From Myceligenerans pegani (GTDB lineage Bacteria > Actinomycetota > Actinomycetes > Actinomycetales > Cellulomonadaceae): 64,000 nt of DNA. The position numbers were made by a program, and so were the translations under genes. This document shows, piece after piece, positions 44,068 through 53,477 of the stretch. The notes beneath the pieces were generated by a model. That model worked only from the letters and a program-made list of their open reading frames with translations. It ran no database searches and was not told the origin of the DNA. The DNA lies in contig NZ_JADBGR010000056.1 of the NCBI RefSeq assembly GCF_014892515.1, positions 1 to 64,000 of the forward strand, read 5' to 3'. The first letter of the stretch is position 1. Every line of letters starts with the position of its first letter.

Positions 44068-45702
44068 TCAGGCGGCCGCTTCCGGCTCGGTCGCCGTGCC
44101 GGTCGCGTCCAGCAGGTGGGTCTCGCCGAACGACACGTTCTGGTCGAGAGAGGCGGCCACGCGGTCGCCGTCGCCGTCGCCGTCGAATCGAAGCGTGAGC
44201 GTCCAGGCGAACGGCGTGCCGACGGCGATCATGCGCACCACCAGCGTGTCCGTCGCGGTCCAGGCGGCGGCACAGGCGAGCTCCTCCGGCCCGTCGGCGA
44301 GGTCGACCCGTTGCCGCACCCACTCGCCGTCCCCCAGCCCGAGCGTCCGTTCCGTGCCGCCGATCTCTTCGCGCAGGACCAGGCGGCCGTCGTCGTCCCG
44401 GCTCAGTTCCAGGGCCTCGAGGCCGCCGCTGTTCGGGCCCATGCGATAGGTCCTGCCGGTCGCCGACGTCGTGGGCCCGGTGTGCCCGCCGGCGGGCAGC
44501 GGGAGGTGCAGGTCCCAGGTGACGCCGTCGTCGGGCGGCACGATGCGCGACGACGGTCGCGGGCTGCCGTCCGGCGCGGGCGTTCCTTGCGCACCACCAG
44601 CGGGCTGCTCCGTCTCCCCCGCAGCGCCCGGCGACTCGGCGGCATCGAACGGGGCACCATCGAACGGCGGACCATCGAACGGCGCGATACCCCGTGCGAC
44701 GGGCGGCAGCCCCGCCTCCCGCGCCGCGGCCGGGTCGAGCGTGGGGAGCAGGCCGTCCCACACGGCGTCCTGCACCGACTGCAGGTTCTGCAGGCCCGAG
44801 GTGATCGCGAGGACGACGTCGTGCTCGGGCCAGACGATCGCGTACTGGCCGAACGCGCCGTCGGCCCGGTACGCGCCGAACCGTGAGCGCCAGAACTGGT
44901 AGCCGTAGCCCTGACGCCACTCGGGCCAGTCGTCGTGGGTGCTGTCGATCTGGCGGGAGGTGGCGGCGTCGATCCACTCGGCCGGGACGAGCTGGGCGCC
45001 GTCCCACTGCCCGCGCCGGAGGCAGAGCTGCCCGAGCTTCGCCAGGTCCTCGGTGCGAACGCGCATCCCGTAGCCGCCGACGTCGAGACCGTCCGGGTCC
45101 TGTTCCCAGGTGGCGCCCTGGAAGCCGAGCGGCCCGAGGACGCGCTCGCCGAGGTAGTCGAGCAGCCGGCGGCCGGTGCGGCGCTGCACGGCGACGCCGG
45201 CGAGGTACGTGGCCCCGGTGTTGTAGACGAACCGCGAGCCCGGCTCGTACGGAACGGGCATGGCGAGGATCTGGCGGACCCAGTCGGCGTCGCGCAGCCC
45301 GAGGTTCGTGGGGACGATCGCCTCCATCGTCGACACGTCGTGGCCGGCGCTCATGGTCAGCAGGTGCCGGATCGTCATGGCACGCAGGTTGTCCGACCGC
45401 GAGTCGGGCGCCTCGGCGGCGAAGTGGTCCAGGACCTTGTCGTCCAGGCCGAGCAGCCCGTCCGAGATCGCGAGGCCGACGGCGAGGCTGGTGAAGCTCT
45501 TGCTCACGGAGAACATGACGTGCGGCGTGGCGGCGTCGTACGGCGTCCAGCAGCCCTCGGCGACGACGTTCCCGTGCCGCAGCAACATGAAGCTGTGCAC
45601 CGAGTCCAGGCGGTCGAGGTTCTCCACCAGGCGGAGGACCGCCGCCGGGTTCAGTCCTTCGGCCTCGGGGCTGGAGCGAGGGAGGTCGCGCGTCGTCGTC
45701 AC
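44068..45702 (-). CDS. Serine hydrolase, beta-lactamase/class C fold
   Basis: A 544-aa enzyme of the class C beta-lactamase and DD-peptidase fold. The catalytic Ser-x-x-Lys is SVSKSF near residue 68, and the Tyr-x-Asn motif is FVYNTG near 158. The hydrolase domain ends near 340. It is followed by a Pro/Asp/Ala-rich linker with repeated PFDG units and a C-terminal beta-rich domain (about 400-544). It has no signal peptide, so it is probably cytoplasmic. GTG at 45702 is the chosen start. The substrate is unknown. Confidence 0.85.
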   Translation of the reverse strand: MTTTRDLPRSSPEAEGLNPAAVLRLVENLDRLDSVHSFMLLRHGNVVAEGCWTPYDAATPHVMFSVSKSFTSLAVGLAISDGLLGLDDKVLDHFAAEAPDSRSDNLRAMTIRHLLTMSAGHDVSTMEAIVPTNLGLRDADWVRQILAMPVPYEPGSRFVYNTGATYLAGVAVQRRTGRRLLDYLGERVLGPLGFQGATWEQDPDGLDVGGYGMRVRTEDLAKLGQLCLRRGQWDGAQLVPAEWIDAATSRQIDSTHDDWPEWRQGYGYQFWRSRFGAYRADGAFGQYAIVWPEHDVVLAITSGLQNLQSVQDAVWDGLLPTLDPAAAREAGLPPVARGIAPFDGPPFDGAPFDAAESPGAAGETEQPAGGAQGTPAPDGSPRPSSRIVPPDDGVTWDLHLPLPAGGHTGPTTSATGRTYRMGPNSGGLEALELSRDDDGRLVLREEIGGTERTLGLGDGEWVRQRVDLADGPEELACAAAWTATDTLVVRMIAVGTPFAWTLTLRFDGDGDGDRVAASLDQNVSFGETHLLDATGTATEPEAAA

Positions 45703-45766
45703 GTGTCGATGGTAGAGGCCTGGTGATTGTGGTCGGGCCCTCGTCACGGAGCGCTATACAGGGTTC

Positions 45767-46675
45767 ATGGACCGGACCCCTCGCAAGCCAGACCCGCCGT
45801 CGGCCGGGCGCTCCCGGGGGCGAACGACCGGGCTGGTCATCGCCTGGACGCTGGCCGTGGTGATCGTGGTGCCCGTCGTGGCGGTCGTCGGATACGGGAT
45901 CTATCTGGCGACGCCCCAGAACGGCGACCGGATCGCCGAGCGGGAGGCGGCCGACACTGCGGCGGTCATCGCCGACGAGGCCGTCGTTCCGCTCCACAAC
46001 AGCAACGGCGTACTGCACGCCGAACAGATCGCCGAGAGCGTTTTCCTGGAGCAGCCGGACCCTCGGCTCGCCGACGAGCGGAACGCCGACGTCACCGTAG
46101 AGGTGCTGGGCTGGGACGGAACGACGAACGAGGCCGACGGCGCGCGGGTGGATGTCCGCATCGAGGTCGTCGTCCACGGTGGATCGGCCGGCGCCCTCTT
46201 CACTCGCGATCGTTCGGCGGGGCACGCCGTCCGGTGCTACCGGTTGACGGTCGGCTACTACGAGTACGACGAGGCCGCCGGCCTGGCCCCGATCGACTGC
46301 CCCGCGCCGGGATCGAGCGGTGAGTTCTCAACGGCACCGGATCCCGCGGCGCCCTGGAAGGTCGAGTCCGCCTCGTCGCCGAAGAACGAGAAGCGGCTGC
46401 TCGGTCTGCTCTCCGAGGCTGGTCCCGATTCGAACGAGGCGAGCGTGCTGGCGGCGCTGGAGGAAGCGTTCCCCGACCACACCGTGGCCGTGCGGCGCGA
46501 GGGAGACGAACTGGCCGCCTCGGTCATGGGGCCGGGGCACCGCGACTGCCTGGTGGGCGTACGGGTCGGAGACGACGAGCCGTTCCGCTACACGGACTTC
46601 CCGCGGGTGCAGCTCGAGATCGGCGAGCTCGGCTGCGTGCCTGGTTTGTACTGGTCGAACGTGACGGCGCACTGA
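45767..46675 (+). CDS. Membrane-anchored protein of unknown function
   Basis: A 302-aa protein. A basic N-terminus and one transmembrane helix (VIAWTLAVVIVVPVVAVVGYGIYL) near residues 24-47 place the rest outside. The extracellular part contains four Cys (in RCYRLT, IDCPAP, RDCLVG and LGCVPG) that could form disulfides. The family is not recognised. It is a single gene divergent from the serine hydrolase. Confidence 0.7.
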   Translation: MDRTPRKPDPPSAGRSRGRTTGLVIAWTLAVVIVVPVVAVVGYGIYLATPQNGDRIAEREAADTAAVIADEAVVPLHNSNGVLHAEQIAESVFLEQPDPRLADERNADVTVEVLGWDGTTNEADGARVDVRIEVVVHGGSAGALFTRDRSAGHAVRCYRLTVGYYEYDEAAGLAPIDCPAPGSSGEFSTAPDPAAPWKVESASSPKNEKRLLGLLSEAGPDSNEASVLAALEEAFPDHTVAVRREGDELAASVMGPGHRDCLVGVRVGDDEPFRYTDFPRVQLEIGELGCVPGLYWSNVTAH

Positions 46676-46837
46676 GCCGCGCCGGGTGTCGACCGCCTCG
46701 CGTCGCCCTCTCCGGGAGTGGTAGGCGGCCCTGGCTGGTTCGCCCGGGATCCGGTCCCGGCACGCCTCTCGACGCGCAGCCCGCACGATTCGCCGCACCC
46801 TTCGTCAGTGTCGGTGTCCCCGTCTATCGTTGCTCGC

Positions 46838-49792
46838 GTGACCACCGCCTTGTATCGCCGCTACCGGCCCGACACGTTCGCCGACATGATCGGTCAGGAG
46901 CACGTGACGGGACCCCTCATGCAGGCGTTGCGCAGCGGGCGGGTCAACCATGCCTACCTGTTCAGCGGCCCGCGCGGGTGTGGCAAGACGACGTCGGCCC
47001 GGATCCTCGCGCGCACGCTGAACTGTCACCGCAACACCCCCGACAGTCCGCTCGACACCCCGTGCGGCGAATGCGAGTCGTGCGTCGAGCTGGCCCGCGG
47101 AGGATCGGGGTCCCTCGACGTCGTCGAGATCGACGCCGCCAGTCACAACGGCGTCGACGACGCCCGCGACCTGCGCGAGCGCGCCACCTTCGCCCCCGCT
47201 CGGGACCGGTACAAGATCTTCATCCTGGACGAGGCGCACATGGTGACGCCCCAGGGCTTCAACGCCCTGCTGAAGATCGTCGAGGAGCCCCCGCCGCACA
47301 TCAAGTTCGTCTTCGCGACCACCGAGCCGGACAAGGTGATCGGCACCATCCGGTCCCGTACGCACCACTACCCGTTCCGGCTCGTCCCGCCGGACGTGCT
47401 GTCGCCCTACCTGGAGAAGCTGTCCGACGCGGAGGGCATCAAGGTCGGGTCCGGCGTGCTGCCTCTGGTGACGCGGGCCGGCGGCGGATCGGTGCGCGAC
47501 TCGCTGTCCGTGATGGATCAGCTCATCGCCGGGGCATCGGGCGGCGAGGTCGGCTACGACCTGGCGGTCGGGCTCCTGGGCTACACGCACTCGTCCCTGC
47601 TGGACGACGTCGTGGATGCGCTGGCGGCACGCGACGGGGCATCGATCTTCCGGGTCGTGGACCAGATCATCGCCACCGGGCACGAGCCGCGGCGCTTCGT
47701 CGAGGACGTGCTCGAACGGCTGCGCGACCTCATCGTCATCGGCGTCTCCGGTGACGCCGCGGACGCCGTGCTGCGGGACCTTCCCGCCGACCAGCTCGAG
47801 CGGATGCGGGCGCAGGCGGGCCGGCTCGGCGTGGCCGAGCTGTCGCGCGCGGCCGATCTGGTCAACGCGGCGCTGACGGAGATGACGGGCGCGACGTCGC
47901 CGCGCCTGCATCTGGAACTGCTGTGCGCGCGGCTCCTGCTCCCCGGAGCCGACGACGGATCCGCCGGGCTCGCCGCGCGCATCGACCGGCTGGAACGCGG
48001 GGGGATCGCGGTCCAGGCCGGCGGGGGCAACACCACGCAGACGGCCGCGAGCACCGGAACCGAGCCGGTTCCTGCCGGAGACGTGGGCGGCGGGCTGACG
48101 GGCGCCGCGGCCGCGCGAGCTGTCGTCGAGGCGAACCGGGCGAGGAAGGGAGCGCCGGCGGGTGGAACGGCGGCGGGAGGCTCGTCATCGGGCGGGTCCG
48201 CGTCGGGCGGGTCCGCGCCGGGATCACCGGCGATAGGCGCGCCCGCCGGTCCGCCGGAGTCGGACGAGAGCGCCGCGACGGACCCTCAGGAGATGGCTTC
48301 CGCCCAGGCCACACCCGGGGCACGAGCCGAGGAGGCGGTCGCGCCGCGCTCTCAGAATGCCGTCGAGCAGGACCAGCCGGTGCGGGTGCCGGATCCCGCC
48401 CAGCCGTCCGAGGCGTCGGCGGAACAGGGGCGCCAGGAACCCGACCGGCCGGCCTCGTCCGAGCCGGCTCCGGCCGGCTCGGGCGCGATGACCACCGAAG
48501 AGGTGCGTCGACGCTGGCCGGAGGTGCTGGAGACGTTGTCGGCGGCGCGGGTCACGTGGTCGCTCGTCGGGCAGAACGCGCAGGTCGCGAGTCTTGATGC
48601 CGGGGTACTGAGGTTGGCTTTCCGCGCGGACGGCCTCGCTCGGGCCTTCGCGAACCCCCGCCACACGAGTGCCGTCGAGGAGGCCGTCTACCAGACCCTG
48701 GGCATCCAGGTGAGGGTGGAGGGCATCGTGGGCGAGGGCCCGGGCTCCGCCGGGGGCTCCGACCCCTCCGGCGGCGGGCCGGGCGGCAGCACCGGTCCGG
48801 CGGGCGGTCCGGGAAGCGGTTCCGGAGGGACCGGGGGTGGTCCCGGGTCGGACAGCGGCCCGTCCGGTCGTGCGGGGCAGCGCCGTACGACCGGTCCGCG
48901 GGCATCGACCGGTGCGGAGCACAACGGCCAGGGCTCACGAGGGTCGGTTGCGGACGCGGCTTCGTCGGCCGCGACGGGCATGCCCGCAGACTCCGACGGC
49001 TGGCCGGAGGTGCCGATTCCTGGTGTTCAGGCAAGCGAGGACACCAACGTGCCGTCCTCGACCGGCGGCTCGGGTGTCACCGAGGACGCGAGTGCTGCCG
49101 ACATCCCCGGCTCGACCGGTGGCGGGAACGGCGGCGGAGGCACCGGCCCGGAGACGGTCGACGTGTGGGACACCACCGCGGTCCAGGCCAGGACCGCGAG
49201 CGGCGCACCAGGGGCGGTCGGCGGCCTCAGCGCGAACGATGGTTCCGGCGAGGGCGGATCGACCGCCGTCGCGGTGGCCGAGCGCACCGCACCGGTGTCG
49301 GCGCCCGCTCCGCCACCCCATCCTTCACCTGGCGCGTCGCCGGATCCGACGTCGACTCCTGACGGAGCGCGGCCGACACGCGGCAGAGCCGCGACGGCGA
49401 GCGCCGCACCGCCGGACGACGAGCCGATCCCGGAGCCTCCGCCCGGCTACGACGACGACCTCGAACGCAGCGGCGTCGGCGGAGCCACGTCGCCTCCTGT
49501 TCCTGAATCCGTCTACGCGACCCAGGAGCCACCGAGTCGGCTGACCGGAGCCGAGCGTGCCCGGGAGGCGCTGCGCCGGGCCCAGGCGGCACGCAATCCG
49601 GTCACCGGAGGCGCCGCCGGGCCGGCCGCGCAGGAGACGTCCGCCACCCCGGGCGCAGGGGGAGCCTCGTACGAGGAGCTCTCGGCCGACGACCCGGACC
49701 TCGAAACCGGCGGCAACGGGCTCGTCGGTGTGCCCCTGGTCGTGAAGGTGCTGGGCGGCACGGTCATCGACGAGAAGGTCGATCAGGCGTGA
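46838..49792 (+). CDS. dnaX: DNA polymerase III subunit gamma/tau
   Basis: A 984-aa clamp-loader ATPase. GTG at 46838 gives VTTALYRRYRPDTFADMIGQEHVTGPL. Walker A is SGPRGCGKTT, a Cys-rich zinc module follows (LNCHRN...CGECESC), and the DExx box is IFILDEAHMVT. The conserved core ends near residue 380. Residues about 385-545 and 650-930 are low-complexity Gly/Ser/Pro/Ala linkers around a folded segment (TTEEVRRRWPEVLETLSAARVTWSLV). The protein is unusually long because of these. It overlaps the next gene (GTGA). Confidence 0.95.
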   Translation: MTTALYRRYRPDTFADMIGQEHVTGPLMQALRSGRVNHAYLFSGPRGCGKTTSARILARTLNCHRNTPDSPLDTPCGECESCVELARGGSGSLDVVEIDAASHNGVDDARDLRERATFAPARDRYKIFILDEAHMVTPQGFNALLKIVEEPPPHIKFVFATTEPDKVIGTIRSRTHHYPFRLVPPDVLSPYLEKLSDAEGIKVGSGVLPLVTRAGGGSVRDSLSVMDQLIAGASGGEVGYDLAVGLLGYTHSSLLDDVVDALAARDGASIFRVVDQIIATGHEPRRFVEDVLERLRDLIVIGVSGDAADAVLRDLPADQLERMRAQAGRLGVAELSRAADLVNAALTEMTGATSPRLHLELLCARLLLPGADDGSAGLAARIDRLERGGIAVQAGGGNTTQTAASTGTEPVPAGDVGGGLTGAAAARAVVEANRARKGAPAGGTAAGGSSSGGSASGGSAPGSPAIGAPAGPPESDESAATDPQEMASAQATPGARAEEAVAPRSQNAVEQDQPVRVPDPAQPSEASAEQGRQEPDRPASSEPAPAGSGAMTTEEVRRRWPEVLETLSAARVTWSLVGQNAQVASLDAGVLRLAFRADGLARAFANPRHTSAVEEAVYQTLGIQVRVEGIVGEGPGSAGGSDPSGGGPGGSTGPAGGPGSGSGGTGGGPGSDSGPSGRAGQRRTTGPRASTGAEHNGQGSRGSVADAASSAATGMPADSDGWPEVPIPGVQASEDTNVPSSTGGSGVTEDASAADIPGSTGGGNGGGGTGPETVDVWDTTAVQARTASGAPGAVGGLSANDGSGEGGSTAVAVAERTAPVSAPAPPPHPSPGASPDPTSTPDGARPTRGRAATASAAPPDDEPIPEPPPGYDDDLERSGVGGATSPPVPESVYATQEPPSRLTGAERAREALRRAQAARNPVTGGAAGPAAQETSATPGAGGASYEELSADDPDLETGGNGLVGVPLVVKVLGGTVIDEKVDQA

Positions 49793-50253
49793 CGGCCTCC
49801 GTGACCACGCTGCGGATCGTCGCGGCGGTCGTCGTCGGTGCAGACGGGCGTCACCTCTTGGTCCGCAAGCGCGGTACGACGTCGTTCATGCAGGTGGGCG
49901 GCAAGATCGAACCCGGCGAGGACCCGATGGCCGCGTTGTTGCGTGAGTTCGAGGAGGAGGTCGGGCTCGTGCTCGACCCTGCGCGCCCCGTGCCGCTCGG
50001 GAAGTTCGGCGCGCCCGCCGCCAACGAGCCGGATCATCGCGTCGATGCGCACGCCTTCGTGGTCCGGCTCGCGCCGGGCGAGCGCCCGCGGGCGCAGGCG
50101 GAGCTGGAAGAACTGAGATGGATCGATCCCGTGGCACCGATGACGCCGCACCCGATCGCGCCCCTCAGCTTCGACCTCCTGGCGGCGTGGCTCGACCGCG
50201 AGGCCGGCGGAGCATCGTCGGGGACGGCTCGGGAGGGAACGGCAACGACGTGA
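49789..50253 (+). CDS. NUDIX hydrolase
   Basis: A 154-aa pyrophosphohydrolase with a complete NUDIX box, GGKIEPGEDPMAALLREFEEEVGL, near residues 37-60, supplying the metal-binding glutamates. The GTG start overlaps the dnaX stop, so translation is coupled. A housekeeping role such as nucleotide sanitation is likely, though the substrate is unknown. Confidence 0.88.
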   Translation: MTASVTTLRIVAAVVVGADGRHLLVRKRGTTSFMQVGGKIEPGEDPMAALLREFEEEVGLVLDPARPVPLGKFGAPAANEPDHRVDAHAFVVRLAPGERPRAQAELEELRWIDPVAPMTPHPIAPLSFDLLAAWLDREAGGASSGTAREGTATT

Positions 50254-50308
50254 GCGGCCACGCCGCCCGGGCCGGCGACGCGACACGGTCTCCGGCGTCG
50301 TACGGCGA

Positions 50309-50785
50309 TCAGGCCGGACGGAGCGCGATCATCGGCAGGACTTCGACGAGGCGGCGCCGATCGTCGTCGGTGCTCCGGTAGTCGAACTCGGCGAGCCTGG
50401 TGAGCAGCGGCCGGGCGACCAGCATCAGGAGCCGGTTGCGGCGCTCGTACCCGGCGAACACCGCGGCCGCCTCGTCGACCGGGACGATGCGGTACGACGC
50501 CGTTCGCGGGGTCCCCCCGAAGCTGACCTTCACGCCGCCGTCGGCCTGGACGTTCAGCAGCCAGTCGGAGTGGTGTCCGAAGCCGGACACGACGAAGGTC
50601 TCGCCCGTGGTCCGGTCGTAGTGCACGACCTCGACCACCGTGCTGAACGTGCGGCCGCTGCGCCGCCCGACATGCGTGAGCTGGACGAATCGATGCCCGA
50701 GGAGCCGGCCCAGGCGGTAGCGGTACAGCGCGTTCGGCACCGCGAACGCCCGCTTGAGCCAACCCGGGATCTCGTCGCTCGCCAT
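50309..50785 (-). CDS. Deazaflavin (F420)-dependent nitroreductase family protein
   Basis: A 158-aa beta-barrel protein of the F420/flavin-dependent nitroreductase (Ddn-like) family, starting MASDEIPGWLKRAF at 50785. Typical features are LTHVGRRSGRTFSTVVEVV near residue 37, SGFGHHSDWLLNVQADGGVKV near 65 and TASYRIVPVDEAAA. Family members reduce quinones or nitro compounds with reduced F420. Substrate unknown. Confidence 0.85.
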   Translation of the reverse strand: MASDEIPGWLKRAFAVPNALYRYRLGRLLGHRFVQLTHVGRRSGRTFSTVVEVVHYDRTTGETFVVSGFGHHSDWLLNVQADGGVKVSFGGTPRTASYRIVPVDEAAAVFAGYERRNRLLMLVARPLLTRLAEFDYRSTDDDRRRLVEVLPMIALRPA

Positions 50786-50805
50786 ACGCCCACCGTAGGG
50801 TGTCC

Positions 50806-50915
50806 GGCGCCGGCGGGCATGGCGGCGGCGCTCGGCGTCGACAGGCATGGTTGCGGCTCCCCGGCGCCGACTGGCGTGGCGGCTCACCGCGCCGACAGGC
50901 ATGGCGGCCTGAGCC
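50806..50915. repeat. Degenerate ~27-bp tandem repeat, four copies
   Basis: Units start near 50806, 50834, 50863 and 50889 and resemble GGCGCCGACAGGCATGGCGG. The second and fourth copies share GACAGGCATGG exactly. Confidence 0.65.
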
Positions 50916-51008
50916 CGAGGTCACCCTCCGGCTGCCGCTCCTTCGCCAGAGAGGGGAGGCGACCCGAGGAGTACAGGTACTTGACGGTGGCGCACAGACG
51001 AGGACATC

Positions 51009-51040
51009 AATCTGTGGAAAATCCTTCTTGTACACAGATT
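51009..51040. promoter_or_regulatory. Inverted repeat upstream of the DUF222/HNH gene
   Basis: AATCTGTG and CACAGATT form a perfect 8-bp inverted repeat with a 16-nt spacer in an AT-rich stretch 89 bp before the ATG. It could be an operator or a leader hairpin. Confidence 0.4.
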
Positions 51041-51128
51041 CTGATCTTAGGAGGCATTCAGCCCTTGACCTCCGTATGATCAAACACGATAGCTAACAGG
51101 TCGATCTCGCCGACAGGGGGCAGGTGCC

Positions 51129-52871
51129 ATGCACGACGGTTCGCGAATCGCGCGGCTGGTCGAGATGTCCCGTGCGGGCCTGGAGCGCAAGGAACCCACC
51201 AGCACCGGCCGGGCGTTGGACGCACTCGCCGCTCACGTTGCCGACCTGCCCGACGACGTCCTGGCAGACATGGTGCGCGCCGCGGCGAGCCTGGCCGGCT
51301 GGGCGGCAGGCGTGCAGGCGCGCGCCGCCGGTGAGTTGGTGCTGCGTTCGGAAGGATTCACCGGCTTCGAGCAGACGACCACGATGGTCTCCGGCGAACT
51401 GCGAGAGACCCGGAAGACCGGGCGTGCGATCACCGTGCGCGCCGCCGCCGGCCTGCGCCACCCGGTGGTGATCGACCACCTCGGCACCGGCCGCATCGAC
51501 GCGCCACGGGCCGATGCCCTGTTGCTGGCCGGGCGCTCCCTGACCGACGAGCAGCGCGCCGGGGCGATCGAGGAGTTGCTGCCGATCGCCCCGGAGCGGT
51601 CTGCTCACTGGCTCGCGACCGAGATGCGGAAGCGGGCCCGGAGCCTGGACCCGGGCAAGGAGAGCAAGGCCGCCGCGGAGTCACGGGCGGTGTTCCACGA
51701 CGTGTGCGAGGACGAGATGGGCACGTTGACCGCGTTCCTGCCCGCCGTGGACTCCGCGGCCGTGTGGGGCGTGATCGACGACCTCGCGCATCAGATGCGA
51801 CGCACCGACGACTCCCGCACGCTGGGCCAGCTCCGCGCCGATGTGCTGACCTCCATCGTGACGGGCCGTCTCGTGCCTGAGCGCCGGGATCTGACGGACA
51901 CGGGCATCCAGGACTCCGTCGACAGCCAGACCGGCGACTGCGGCCCGAGCAGCAACGCCGGCCAGGACGAGGACAACCACCAGAACGAGGACGGCGGGCG
52001 GAACGACGACGACCACCAGAACGACGACAGCCGCCACAACCACGATGACGGGCGAAGCGACGGCGGGCGGAGCGGCAATGCCGGCCACGACACCGAGCGC
52101 GACACCGAGCGCGACACCGAGCGCGACGAGTGGCCGATCGTGCGGCTGACGCCTACCCGCCCGGTCGTGCGCGTCACCGTCCCGCTGGACGCCTTGCGCA
52201 CCCACGCCGGCACGAGCGGTACACCGGATGCGGCCGGCGCTCCCCAAGACGAATCACCGCAAGTCGGATCACCGGAGACCACAGCTGATGCCGATGGCGA
52301 TGCCGACGTCGGCGGCGGAGCCGCGTGGCTGGACGGCTTCGGCCCGCTCAGCGCCATCACCGGCGCCCGGGTCGCCTTCGACCCGGACTCCACCTGGTAT
52401 CGCTTGGTGACCGACCCGGTCACCGGCGTCCTGACCGATTACTCCACCCGCGCCTACCAGCCTCCGAAGCCCTTGGCCGACGCCGTGCGCCTCCGCGACG
52501 CCACGTGTCGCGGGCCCGGCTGCCAGATCGACGCCCGGTGGTGCGATCTCGACCACATCGACCCCTACGACAAGGGGCACCATTACGCGCCGGGCGAGCC
52601 AGGCCAGACCCGCGCCGACAACCTCCATGCCCTGTGCCGCACCCACCACCGGCTGAAGACGAGGTACGGCTGGCGAGTACATCGTGATCCCGAGTCCGGG
52701 ATCACGTACTGGACGGCGCCCACCGGCCACCGCTACACGAAGGCCCCCACCAGCACCGACCCGGACCCCACGAGCTTCAAGGAGTACATCAAGGCCAGGA
52801 CCACCATCCCGCCGGAGCCGCGACCCGACCTCGCCGATCGCCCGGAGACGCCCGAGGACCCGCCCTTCTGA
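51129..52871 (+). CDS. DUF222 / HNH endonuclease-domain protein (13E12-type)
   Basis: A 580-aa protein. A DUF222 region spans about 40-245 (LADMVRAAASLAGWAAGVQARAAGELV). A low-complexity Asp/Asn/His/Arg linker spans about 260-335 (including three TERD repeats). The C-terminal HNH nuclease module (about 450-530) reads ATCRGPGCQIDARWCDLDHI and NLHALCRTHHRLKT, with the metal-binding His and Cys kept. Such proteins occur in many copies in actinobacteria; whether they are mobile nucleases is uncertain. It stands alone with its own AT-rich promoter region. Confidence 0.9.
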   Translation: MHDGSRIARLVEMSRAGLERKEPTSTGRALDALAAHVADLPDDVLADMVRAAASLAGWAAGVQARAAGELVLRSEGFTGFEQTTTMVSGELRETRKTGRAITVRAAAGLRHPVVIDHLGTGRIDAPRADALLLAGRSLTDEQRAGAIEELLPIAPERSAHWLATEMRKRARSLDPGKESKAAAESRAVFHDVCEDEMGTLTAFLPAVDSAAVWGVIDDLAHQMRRTDDSRTLGQLRADVLTSIVTGRLVPERRDLTDTGIQDSVDSQTGDCGPSSNAGQDEDNHQNEDGGRNDDDHQNDDSRHNHDDGRSDGGRSGNAGHDTERDTERDTERDEWPIVRLTPTRPVVRVTVPLDALRTHAGTSGTPDAAGAPQDESPQVGSPETTADADGDADVGGGAAWLDGFGPLSAITGARVAFDPDSTWYRLVTDPVTGVLTDYSTRAYQPPKPLADAVRLRDATCRGPGCQIDARWCDLDHIDPYDKGHHYAPGEPGQTRADNLHALCRTHHRLKTRYGWRVHRDPESGITYWTAPTGHRYTKAPTSTDPDPTSFKEYIKARTTIPPEPRPDLADRPETPEDPPF

Positions 52872-52979
52872 TACGTAGGCGTGGCGTCGACGCGTTCGCC
52901 TCGTAGGTCCGGCCGCATCGAAAAAGGGGAGCGCATCGTCCCGTAGAAGCCCGCGGTCACCACCTGCAAGGATGGGCCT

Positions 52980-53477
52980 ATGAGTCGCGGGAGGCTGCAT
53001 CACGTCGAGCTCTGGGTACCCGACCTGACGCGAGCCGAGCGTGCCTGGGGCTGGCTCCTGGGCCGCCTCGGCTACGTCGAGCACCAGCGCTGGTCGAACG
53101 GCGTCAGCTGGATCCTCGACGGCACCTATGTCGTCGTCGAACAGAGCCCTGCCCTCTCCGGCCCGCTCCACGACCGGCGGCGCCCCGGCCTGAACCACCT
53201 CGCGTTCCACGGCGGGCACAGGGCCGACGTCGACGAGATCGTCGCCGAGGCGGACTCGCACGGCTGGACCCTGATGTTCCACGATCAGCACCCGTTCGCG
53301 GGCGGGCCCGACCACTACGCCGCCTACCTCGAGAACGAGGACGGCTACGAGGTGGAGGTCGTGGCCGAGGACGCCGCTCCGACCGACGACACCGCTCCAG
53401 CCGAGAACCCGGCCGAGAGCATCGCTCCGGCCGAGAACGGCACGTCGGCCGAGGGCGCCGTTTTCGAGGCGCCATGA
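52980..53477 (+). CDS. VOC (glyoxalase/bleomycin-resistance-like) family protein
   Basis: A 165-aa protein with one VOC beta-alpha-beta-beta-beta module set: GRLHHVELWVPDLTRAERAW at the start, LNHLAFHGG near 77 and YAAYLENEDGYEVEVV near 115, placing metal-type His and Glu residues. The C-terminal 35 residues are a Thr/Ala/Glu-rich tail with repeated APAEN units. It overlaps the ABC ATPase by 4 bp, so it is probably cotranscribed and could protect against the exported compound; that link is inference. Confidence 0.85.
   Translation: MSRGRLHHVELWVPDLTRAERAWGWLLGRLGYVEHQRWSNGVSWILDGTYVVVEQSPALSGPLHDRRRPGLNHLAFHGGHRADVDEIVAEADSHGWTLMFHDQHPFAGGPDHYAAYLENEDGYEVEVVAEDAAPTDDTAPAENPAESIAPAENGTSAEGAVFEAP

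Larger units (their letters stand above)
50786..51128. other. Intergenic region with minisatellite and promoter-like DNA
   Basis: 343 bp without a gene. It contains four degenerate ~27-bp repeats (50806-50915) and then an AT-richer stretch with TTGACG at 50981 and an 8-bp inverted repeat at 51009-51040. This probably holds the promoter of the DUF222/HNH gene. Confidence 0.5.

Noticed and set aside
52089-52130. CRISPR-like repeat near the HNH linker
   Set aside because: The repeat is a coding TERD triplet without spacers; no CRISPR array is present in the window.
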